Shown here: one piece after another, positions 1-6,900 of the stretch
Layout: the number at the start of each line of letters is the position of its first letter
Position numbering within the stretch: position 1 is the stretch's first letter
Source: an uncultured Planctomycetaceae bacterium
GTDB lineage: Bacteria > Planctomycetota > Planctomycetia > Planctomycetales > Planctomycetaceae
Length of the DNA stretch: 9,878 bases
Direction of reading: 5' to 3'
Assembly: GCA_903921605.1 (NCBI GenBank)
Contig: CAIXQV010000805.1
Location: forward strand, 1-9,878
Position numbers and translations under genes: made by a program
The notes under the pieces: generated by a model
Told to the model about the DNA's origin: nothing
What the model saw: the letters and a program-made list of their open reading frames with translations, nothing else
Databases searched by the model: none

Positions 1-106
1 AACCCTTGCCGAACATTTTTTCAATCTGCCCGACGGCATTGTCGAGCATCAACTGGTCTTCGCTGGCGGCCTTCGTTGAGGGAAGTTTCTTTGGTGCTTT
101 TGCCAT
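1..106 (-). CDS. recA: RecA recombinase, N-terminal fragment (runs off the left edge)
   Basis: RecA is the cytoplasmic ATP-dependent strand-exchange protein of homologous recombination and the co-protease that triggers the SOS response. Only the first 35 codons lie in the window; the rest, including the Walker A ATPase core, is beyond the left edge. Reading from the ATG at 106, the peptide starts MAKAPKKLPSTKAASEDQ and ends with VGQIEKMFGKG at residues 25-35. This matches the highly conserved RecA N-terminal motif GQIEKxFGKGSIM. The lysine-rich first 12 residues are variable in the family. The start is supported by distance: about 25 residues before GQIEK is normal for RecA. Upstream (CGAAAGTTGGACCC) there is no clear Shine-Dalgarno sequence. 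I see no perfect E. coli-type (CTGT-N8-ACAG) or Gram-positive-type (GAAC-N4-GTTC) LexA box upstream, so SOS control cannot be shown. Identification is strong for so short a fragment because the motif is diagnostic. Confidence 0.88.
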   Translation of the reverse strand, partial: MAKAPKKLPSTKAASEDQLMLDNAVGQIEKMFGKG

Positions 107-405
107 GGGTCCAACTTTCGAAAACAGGAGTCTTTTTAAGGTCTGCACGGGCTGCTAATCGGGATTCGCGCCGCAATGCTCGGACTGATTCCAGTCACAT
201 CCAGGGAGTCTAGCGAAACCACACCCAACAGGGAACTTTCGTAGCGTAGGAAATTACGGCAGATCGGAGCGGCATTATGGACCGTTTTCTGGCGGAATGC
301 CAATCCGAGGGCCGAGGCGATTCTACGCACCTGCGGCCAGAGAAACAGCGTGATTTCTCTGTTTATTGATGCCGACTCTGCTGCCAATGAAGCCTAATTT
401 GACTG
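107..405. other. Intergenic region upstream of recA, no convincing gene
   Basis: This 299-bp gap lies between the pyrophosphorylase stop and the recA start, both on the minus strand. It should contain the recA promoter and the 3' end of the pyrophosphorylase transcript. One minus-strand reading frame (387 down to 136, 83 codons, starting MAAESASINREITLF) fills most of it and stops 29 bp before recA. I recognise no family in it, it has no clear ribosome binding site, and a hairpin lies inside it, so I do not call it as a gene. The octamer AACTTTCG occurs twice (113-120 and 234-241), the first copy just upstream of the recA start. The self-complementary TTTCGAAA is centred on the same spot (116-123). 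Whether these bind a regulator is unknown. Confidence 0.5.
338..361. repeat. Perfect 8-bp inverted repeat (hairpin) downstream of the pyrophosphorylase gene
   Basis: CAGAGAAA (338-345) and TTTCTCTG (354-361) are exact reverse complements around an 8-nt loop. The hairpin begins 44 nt past the stop codon of the minus-strand pyrophosphorylase, where a transcription terminator could sit. Against a classical intrinsic terminator, the stem is AT-rich and the minus-strand RNA continues with GCCGCAGG rather than a U-tract. A TTTATT stretch follows only on the plus strand. Treat it as a candidate 3'-end structure. Confidence 0.4.
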
Positions 406-1830
406 TTAGGCAGGAGCGGTAATTTCGGAGATCAGAAGCTTCCCTTTGGCCAGTTTCTGCTTTAACTCGTCAGCATCCAATGCCTGCAGAGGGCTGATCT
501 CGATCGCTTGACCTTCCGGCAGTGAGTGCCCGGACCCTTTCAGCCATTCCGTTGCAATCCGATTTAACGCCGCACGAGCTGTCTCGGCGGAGTCGGCGCC
601 GCTCTTGTTCTTGACCGGATTGAATTCCCGATCACGGTTGCCTTCGACGATCAAAGTCTGCTCCGCAAGCGGCAAAGCATCAAAGATAAATCGCTCCAGC
701 TTGATGGCATTCGGATTGGATGCATCCGACGGCTGGATTAACTGACCACTTGCATCCAGGTACGGGACGTTCTTCCGAGCAATATGCAGCGGCAGTCGGC
801 AGCCATCTTCAGCCAGCCGCTGCAGGAATTTTCGATCGAACACATGGATTGCCGTGTTGCCGGCCCAGAAAATCCACTGTCCACTGGCATCATTCGACGC
901 GGCTTGTTCCGGGGTCAGTTCGCTGTACTCAATGATTTCGGTCTTACCATCAACATCCACAAGCACGCCCATTCGCTCGGTCGGACTTGTCTTGCAAACC
1001 ACGTTTGTCGTCAGCATCGACTTCTGCTGCAAATGAAATCCAATCAGCGCCGGGTCTGCGATGATGACAGTGGGATTATCAACCTGATGATAGAAGACGT
1101 GCTCGACGCCTTCTTGTGTCATTCGATCCAGCAACCCGGAATTCCTGAGCGCCATAATGAGTCCGCCGTGACCATCCGGAGACAGCGCCAGACTGCCGGG
1201 GCCACTGAGCAGAATTTCGCCTGTCGCGGCATCAAGGGCCGGAAGACTGCCCTGCATGAAGAACGCCACAGAATCTGTCGGGAGTCCGAAGTACTGCTTC
1301 GACTCAAAGAAGTCGACAGTCTCGGCATGTGTGGCATCACTGGTCATAATCAGCCACAAAAGACTGGCCCCGTATCGCTGGCGGCGAGCCTGAATCTGTT
1401 CGGCAAAGATCTGGAACAACGTGCGGTCCGAAATGGGTCCGATCGGAAACATGCCTTTCGGATGATCGAACCCCAATCGAGTTCCCTGACCACCAGCGAC
1501 CGTAACAACCGCCACTTTGCCAGCGCGCAGTTCTGACTCACCACGTGCTGCTGCGGCTTGCCAGTTCGCAACGTCTGCGGTTGATTTCGCCTGACGAATG
1601 ACGGTCTTCGGCGCCGCAGCTTTTTGAATGCGTTCCGCTGTGGAAAGCCCATCAGTCGACTTTTTTTGGCTGCTCTGCCAGATCTCCTGAAGCTGTTTAA
1701 GGTCGACAGTCTCCAGTTCACTAACCAGTTGCTGCCGTTCAGCTTCGTCCAGCCTGCTCCAAAAACGAACCGTCGACGTCTGTGAGAACAGTTTCAGCCG
1801 TTCATGAAGAGTTGCAGGTACGGTGCTCAT
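406..1830 (-). CDS. UAP1/AGX1-like UDP-sugar (probably UDP-N-acetylhexosamine) pyrophosphorylase
   Basis: Enzymes of this family (UDPGP superfamily) make UDP-sugars from UTP and a sugar 1-phosphate, releasing pyrophosphate, in the cytoplasm. With a start at 1830 the protein has 474 residues, close to eukaryotic UDP-GlcNAc pyrophosphorylases. The nucleotide-binding loop AGGQGTRLG with PKG lies at residues 112-126, SPDGHGG at 217-223, VDNP at 250-253, KTSPTERMGV at 280-289 followed by EYSEL, and NAIKLERFIFD plus REFNPVKN at about 374-408. These match UAP1/AGX1 blocks in order (GGQGTRLG, PDGNGG, VDN, KTNPTE, VEYSE, IKMEKFVFD, DEFSPLKN). That block pattern favours UDP-GlcNAc or UDP-GalNAc over UDP-glucose, but substrate is inferred only. 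The frame extends 31 codons upstream to 1923; I chose ATG 1830 because the extension is not family-like and overlaps a hairpin. No strong ribosome binding site precedes either start. DUF885 lies upstream on the same strand with a 114-bp gap. Confidence 0.85.
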   Translation of the reverse strand: MSTVPATLHERLKLFSQTSTVRFWSRLDEAERQQLVSELETVDLKQLQEIWQSSQKKSTDGLSTAERIQKAAAPKTVIRQAKSTADVANWQAAAARGESELRAGKVAVVTVAGGQGTRLGFDHPKGMFPIGPISDRTLFQIFAEQIQARRQRYGASLLWLIMTSDATHAETVDFFESKQYFGLPTDSVAFFMQGSLPALDAATGEILLSGPGSLALSPDGHGGLIMALRNSGLLDRMTQEGVEHVFYHQVDNPTVIIADPALIGFHLQQKSMLTTNVVCKTSPTERMGVLVDVDGKTEIIEYSELTPEQAASNDASGQWIFWAGNTAIHVFDRKFLQRLAEDGCRLPLHIARKNVPYLDASGQLIQPSDASNPNAIKLERFIFDALPLAEQTLIVEGNRDREFNPVKNKSGADSAETARAALNRIATEWLKGSGHSLPEGQAIEISPLQALDADELKQKLAKGKLLISEITAPA

Positions 1831-1866
1831 ATTTTTGCGATACTCAAAAAAAGGCGGAAGAGATGT

Positions 1867-1898
1867 CAGAGAACTTCTCTGCATGATTCTGCAGAGAA
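1867..1898. repeat. Hairpin cluster between the DUF885 and pyrophosphorylase genes
   Basis: In the 114-bp gap 1831-1944, TTCTCTGC (1875-1882) and GCAGAGAA (1891-1898) form a perfect 8-bp stem with an 8-nt loop. CAGAGAA (1867-1873) can instead pair with TTCTCTG (1875-1881), so two exclusive hairpins are possible. On the minus strand, the direction of both neighbouring genes, a run of seven T residues (1846-1852) follows 14 nt after the structure. That is too far for a standard intrinsic terminator, but compatible with a processing site or leader structure for the pyrophosphorylase mRNA. The same 7-mers form the hairpin at 338-361 on the other side of the gene. Confidence 0.4.
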
Positions 1899-1944
1899 CA
1901 GAGGCGGCATCAATAACGTTCAAACAACAAAACCAGTCTCATTA

Positions 1945-3702
1945 TCAGCGGGCACTCTTCAATCGAGTTCGCACCAGCTCTGGCAGATACTTCATAGGAA
2001 CTGAGCCGTGATCCAGCACGGCTTCATGGAATCGTCCCAGCTCAAAAGACTCTCCCATTTCTCGCTGAATCTGCTGACGCAGACGGTAATGCGCCATCCG
2101 TCCCACGAAGTAAGTGCTCAACTGTGTTGAACTCTGCTTAGCTCGAATAATCTTCAGTTTCGCTTCACCTTCGGACTGATATGCACCTTCGGTCAAAAAC
2201 TGAAACGCTTCATCATCGGTCATTTCCGTGCAGTGCATTTTGTGGTCCAGAATCGTGTTGGCCACTGCACGCAAATAGAACTTCAATTGATTAAGCCGCA
2301 GAGGCAGGCTGCCATCGCCGTATCCCTGATCCAGCATCATCTGTTCAGTGTAGACAGCCCACCCTTCAATAAAGACCCCTGATTGCAGAACCTTGCGAAT
2401 CAATGAAGGACAACGATTCGAGTATTCCAATTGAACATAATGCCCTGGGTAGGCTTCATGGATCGTCAACACCTGCAGCATATGCTGATTGTATTCTTCC
2501 AAAAAACTACGAACTCTGTCCGGACCCCAGTCGGCCGGAGGAGGACTAACGGCGTAAGAACTGATTCCAGAGGGGTCCAGGGGTAATGCGGATTCCAGAT
2601 ACGCCAGTGAATTCCCTCGCCGGAATTCGGGCATCTCAATCACCTGACATCGATCCGGTTCCGGCAACCGAAGGATGTCTTTGGCTTTGATGAACTCCTG
2701 AATACTTCCTACGGTCGCGCGAGCATCTGTGATCAGCGATTCGGGGCTACCATGTTCCTGACTAACAGCCTTTGTCACGATGGCGATCGTTTCGCGACGT
2801 CCGGCCTCATCATCCGGAGGCAGAACTTTTCCAGGTGCGTATCGGCTCCAGAGCTGACGCGAAACGACGTACATCTCACGCTGCACGCGAACAAACTCCT
2901 GCTCGGCATCCGCAAGAACCTGATCCGCATTCATGCCGGCGTTTAGAACCAGCTCAAGCTTCTGAGCAAACCGTTCTCGAGCAAGTCGCCATTCTCCATT
3001 GGCGCGCAGTCTGCGACTATCTTCAAGAAACACCTGGTGTTCGTTCAACGATGTGACGGCCGCAACACACACAGCACGCAGTTGATCGAGCTGAGGCGAT
3101 TCTCCCACGAGTTCAAAAATGCCCTTCTCGTACAGCCCGATGGCTCCTCGATTCTGCAGGATCGCCGTTTCCAGAATACTTGGCGGTGAGTCACGCAGCG
3201 TTTCCCGAGCGGTTCTGACGATGCGCGGAATCTCGGCGATGCGACTAATCGCGTTCTTCAGGTTCGTCTCTTTGGGCAACGTTGACAGAGTCAGCAGGGT
3301 GTAAACGCTGTCACTGATATAGCTGCCGTAGGTGCGAGGGTCCTCTTCGAAGGGACGAGTATTCTCTGCCAGCCAGATATTTCGCAGCAGCTCGTCTTTC
3401 AGAATCTCAAAGTCGATCTGACTGTTTCGCGACAACTTGTCGTACGCCACTTCCTGCGGCAGTCTCGCGAGTTGCTTTCGATAGTGTTCCAGCCACCCTT
3501 TGCGAGCATCGGCGGAAATATCATCCATCAGATGATCAAACCGATGATCACCCAGCATCGTGGCTTCCAGGGGCCGCATCCGGAAGGATTCTTCCAGATG
3601 ACTCCGAAAAAACGCGTCCAGCGTGACATCGGCATCCTGTGCGATGGCAGAGGTCATGAGGCAGAGAGTGGCAACGATTGTGAAGATTATGGGCTTGCTC
3701 AT
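1945..3702 (-). CDS. Exported DUF885-family metallopeptidase-like protein
   Basis: This 585-residue protein belongs to the DUF885 family (PF05960), predicted zinc-dependent peptidases whose physiological substrates are mostly unknown. Residues 1-21 look like a Sec signal peptide: a lysine, a hydrophobic core (IIFTIVATLCLM) and a TSAIA cleavage site before QDADV. It should act in the periplasm or outside the cell. The family signature is complete: HEAYPGH at residues 415-421, EGWAVYTE at 446-453, and a C-terminal HGSVP at 565-569. From family knowledge, the histidines of the first motif and the glutamate of EGWA are the likely metal ligands, with Glu416 the likely catalytic base; this is inference. 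The N-terminal half is mostly helical (LEATMLGDHRFDHLMDD is typical of the family). Length agrees with the usual 550-620. The start at 3702 gives the signal peptide directly; no Shine-Dalgarno is visible (TTCCACCC precedes the ATG). It is divergent from the propeller gene, 242 bp away. Confidence 0.88.
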   Translation of the reverse strand: MSKPIIFTIVATLCLMTSAIAQDADVTLDAFFRSHLEESFRMRPLEATMLGDHRFDHLMDDISADARKGWLEHYRKQLARLPQEVAYDKLSRNSQIDFEILKDELLRNIWLAENTRPFEEDPRTYGSYISDSVYTLLTLSTLPKETNLKNAISRIAEIPRIVRTARETLRDSPPSILETAILQNRGAIGLYEKGIFELVGESPQLDQLRAVCVAAVTSLNEHQVFLEDSRRLRANGEWRLARERFAQKLELVLNAGMNADQVLADAEQEFVRVQREMYVVSRQLWSRYAPGKVLPPDDEAGRRETIAIVTKAVSQEHGSPESLITDARATVGSIQEFIKAKDILRLPEPDRCQVIEMPEFRRGNSLAYLESALPLDPSGISSYAVSPPPADWGPDRVRSFLEEYNQHMLQVLTIHEAYPGHYVQLEYSNRCPSLIRKVLQSGVFIEGWAVYTEQMMLDQGYGDGSLPLRLNQLKFYLRAVANTILDHKMHCTEMTDDEAFQFLTEGAYQSEGEAKLKIIRAKQSSTQLSTYFVGRMAHYRLRQQIQREMGESFELGRFHEAVLDHGSVPMKYLPELVRTRLKSAR

Positions 3703-3729
3703 GGGTGGAAGGATAATCCCTGACCGCAG

Positions 3730-3756
3730 AAGTCTGAAGTCTGACGGACAGTCAGA
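3730..3756. repeat. Tandem AAGTCTG repeat plus inverted repeat, possible operator
   Basis: AAGTCTG occurs twice back to back (3730-3736 and 3737-3743). The second copy runs into TCTGAC (3740-3745), which is inverted as GTCAGA (3751-3756) around the 5-nt spacer GGACA. The cluster lies 28-54 bp upstream of the DUF885 start codon and about 190 bp upstream of the propeller start. Repeated half-sites in a divergent promoter region are typical of a regulator binding site, but no regulator is encoded in the window and the half-sites match no operator I know. Confidence 0.3.
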
Positions 3757-3806
3757 AGACCGTGAATCGGGCAGTTGCTACACTGCCGGGCGGTTCGAGG
3801 AGCGAC

Positions 3807-3836
3807 AGAACGCTTGCTTTACGTTCTCTGGCAAGC
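3807..3836. repeat. Two overlapping inverted repeats upstream of the propeller gene
   Basis: AGAACG (3807-3812) pairs with CGTTCT (3822-3827) across 9 nt, and GCTTGC (3812-3817) pairs with GCAAGC (3831-3836) across 13 nt. The arms interleave, so the two hairpins exclude each other. They lie 108-138 bp before the propeller start codon. They may be chance 6-mers, an operator, or alternative folds of a leader RNA. Confidence 0.25.
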
Positions 3837-3944
3837 AGAGGCCCTTCTGCAAATCACAGAACTGACACGAGCCACCGGGAATGGAACACTCTCAGTCTTT
3901 CCGCGCGTCGCAACCTCTTCTCTGAAACTCACAAGAAGCTGAAC

Positions 3945-6900
3945 ATGACCAGACAACTTCTGCTTGCGATGCTGATCTGTACGACTGGCCCGCTTTTCTC
4001 CGCTTTCGGCGTTCAGCTGCCCGACGAAGTGGAACAGCGCGGCTTACAGCAATTGATTCGAGAGACGGAAGAATCGCTCGCCAAAGAAAGTTGGCTGGAA
4101 GCCGTCGAGAAGCTCGATCAGGCTTGGACGATGGCCTGTGAAAAAGAAGATCCGCTGATGGTGCAGACCGGAGCTGACACACGCCAGCTCGCACCTGGCG
4201 AAACTGAACTTCTGGCTGGCGGCAAAGCGAGGCTGGAGGCTTTGTTCCGAAACGCTCCGGAGGATTTTCGAGACGAGTTCTCCAAACAATACTCCGACCT
4301 CGCAGACAAGCTTATTACAGACGCCATTCAGGTTGGAGATAATGAACAACTTCGTCGGCTGACAATGCGCTACGCTTTTTGCTCGGCCGCACGACGAGGA
4401 CAACTTGTCCTTGCCCGCAGAGCGTTGGACCGAGGCGAATATCTTGAGACGGCTTTGTTGCTCGGTCGACTGCTTCGTCAAAACGAAAAGCCAGACAACG
4501 CAATCCGGCTGCAAATCGCTTTGTGTTATTCCATGGCGGGTCTTGAAACCGACGCCGCCGATCTGATCAATCTGATTATTCGTGAACAGACAGATGCAAA
4601 TCTTCAGGTGGCTGGCCAGAGCATTCCTCTGCCGAAAACTCCCGATGACACTCCCGCGTGGCTTCAACAGCACGCGGAGTCATTAATCAAACAATCCACG
4701 GGATGGTCGCAACCCGGTGGAAGCTATCGCCGTGCGGCAAGTCAGTCTCGAGGTCCTGCAAAGTTTGGCTTCTCATGGAAGTCGAATCTCTTTGAAGTTC
4801 AGGATGTGTTGTACGCAGAGCAGTATAATCCTCTGCTGGCGGAATACCGAGAACCCATCGAGCGGGAAGCTCAGCGACTTTTGCAGCGTAACAGTACGAT
4901 TGTGCCGGCTGCCCAGCCATTGGTCAAAGGTCATCTTGCCATACTTCGTAGCCCCTTCGGAATTCGCGCTGTGGATCTTGCATCCGGCGAACTGCAGTGG
5001 GAGGTAACACGCCCTGATAGTCGACTGCGAGCCGCGATCGATGAGAGAACAAACCAGAACGGCGACCGAAACATGGCCGCTCGCGACGGCTATGCGACTC
5101 TGCAATACGTCGACCCGCGCGCAAGACTGCTGTATCAGTTGATCAGAACAAACACCGCCTCTCAAATGTCCATCAGCGGTTCAACGTTGTTTGTCGTGGA
5201 TGAGTGTTCGGCTGCGACGTGGACAGACGATTTTGGTTATGGCATTGGCGGTATCTCGGGCGAAACCATTCCGGCCAATTTTGTGCGAGCTTACGATCTC
5301 GAAACAGGGCTCTTCAAGTGGGAAGTCGGCGGACAGACTCAGAATGGTGGCCAAGTCGCCGGACGTGGCAATCTTCTGGCAGGGTTCTATTTTCTCGGCG
5401 CGCCTCTGGTTCTTGGTCAGCGAACTTATGTGCTTGCTGAGAGTGGGGAAGGGATCTTCCTGATTCAAATCGCGGAACCTCAAACGGCCGCCAATGTCAT
5501 TGATTCAACCGGCGATCCTGCTGTTGAACCCTCGTCAAATCCGAGCATCGTACGATCGCAGATTCTGACGGTTCCGGAACATAAACTGCCAAGACATCCG
5601 GTTCGTAAACATGCCGGCCTGGTTCCGTCGTTTGCTCAGGGACTACTGGTCTGTCCAACGTGTGATCAGCGGGTCGTCGCTGTCTCAGCCGAGGATCAAT
5701 CTTTGCGTTGGGTCTTTCGTTATGCCGGAAATGTCAGAACACAGGAACTGGGTGGAGACAATCTCGTACTCTTCGGAGGACGGGATGCGCTCGATACAGC
5801 CAGCGTTGACATGGATTCTCGCTGGGTCGATTCGTTGCCTCGCATTGTCGATAATCGAGTCTTCGTGACGCCGCGCGATTCGGATCAGCTTTATTGTCTG
5901 GATCTTCAGTCGGGCAAAGAACTCTGGAAAACGGCTCGCGGTCCATTTCATGCGATTGGAACGATCACGAATGATCGCATTGTTCTGGTGGGCAATCAGC
6001 GAGTAGCCGCGTTCAACACGACCGATGGCAGTCCAATCTGGTCGACCGAGATTCGCGACGGTGTCGTTTGCGGCTCATCGGCATCGGATGGCCGAGTCAT
6101 CCAGATCCCGACTGATGAGCCAGCCATCGTGACTGTCGATCTTGGAACAGGAGCAAGACTGGTTCGACAATCGCAGGACCTGAACCGTATGCCCGGCAAT
6201 CTGCTGATGACCGAGCAGGGACTGTTAACTCAGAATCTCGGTGAGGTAACGTATCTTGCTGCAAATGCGTCCGCACCAGACTTGTCGCTGGCTGATAAAG
6301 CCACGGAGCTTCTACTCGATCAAAAGCAGGCTCAAGCACTCGCACTGCTCGATGAGGGACTCATAGCAGGGCAGGGCGATAAAGCGGCCCGTGAGCTGTT
6401 GATCGAGTTACTACTGGAAGAACTGCGAACAGACTTTTCGAGCAACCGATCTCGAGTGCCCCGTATTCGCGAATTGATTGAACAATCTTCGGCGGATCTG
6501 GCGATCGCTCCTTTATTGCACTCAGTGATTGGCATGAACATCACCGATGCGGCAGTCATTCCAAGTCAGCTCAAAGGACGCACGAATCGCTACCTCGGCG
6601 ATCTGTCAGAATTGATTACCCGAGGCATGGAAACAAGCCACGATCTGCCTGTCGCAGAACTCACCGAGAATATTCGCCAGCTGCTGCGTGAAATCTCCAC
6701 CGCACGCCGTGAATCCGTTGTATCCGGCTTTCTGACAAGAAGCAAAGCGAGCATTCTGTGTGCCGGAGTGCGACGAGCGGTCGCAGCTCGAACGATGGAG
6801 GAACAGCAGCAGATTCAGGACAGCCTGCGGGATTCGTCCGTGGAGACCCTGAATTCTCTGCCAGACGATCCCCTGCGTTTCGAGTTTCTATGCTGCCTGA

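Larger units (their letters stand above)
3703..3944. promoter_or_regulatory. Divergent intergenic region between the DUF885 and propeller genes
   Basis: These 242 bp separate two divergent start codons and must hold both promoters unless transcription reads in from elsewhere. On the plus strand TGCTACACT (3777-3784 with its upstream TG) resembles an extended -10 element, but no good -35 hexamer is found at the normal distance. On the minus strand GATTAT close to the DUF885 start is a weak -10 candidate only. The region is rich in small repeats, listed separately. An in-frame ATG at 3762 could extend the propeller protein by 61 residues into this region. I reject it because the extension is Arg/Ser-rich and would bury the signal peptide. 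Confidence 0.5.

Noticed and set aside
107..200. Canonical SOS (LexA) box upstream of recA
   Set aside because: Neither CTGT-N8-ACAG nor GAAC-N4-GTTC is present in full.
136..387. 83-codon minus-strand frame between the pyrophosphorylase and recA
   Set aside because: No recognisable family, no ribosome binding site, and a hairpin lies inside it; probably intergenic. It could be reconsidered if conserved in relatives.
784..1536. 250-codon plus-strand frame
   Set aside because: Antisense to the strongly supported pyrophosphorylase; its residue pattern is that of a reverse-strand shadow.
1831..1923. 31-codon N-terminal extension of the pyrophosphorylase
   Set aside because: It does not resemble the family N-terminus and runs through the 1867-1898 hairpin; MSTVPATLHERL at 1830 is a more plausible start, although neither has a good ribosome binding site.
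3762..3944. Upstream in-frame start that would lengthen the propeller protein to 1651 residues
   Set aside because: The 61 extra residues are Arg/Ser-rich with no domain and would place the signal peptide internally; ATG 3945 gives a normal export signal.
4044..4673. 209-codon minus-strand frame, and a 161-codon one at 7311-7796
   Set aside because: Both lie inside the propeller gene on the opposite strand and show no domain pattern.
5652..5663. CPTC motif (residues 570-573 of the propeller protein) as a haem c or metal site
   Set aside because: CxxC is followed by Asp, not His, and no second CxxC is present; probably incidental in a propeller strand.
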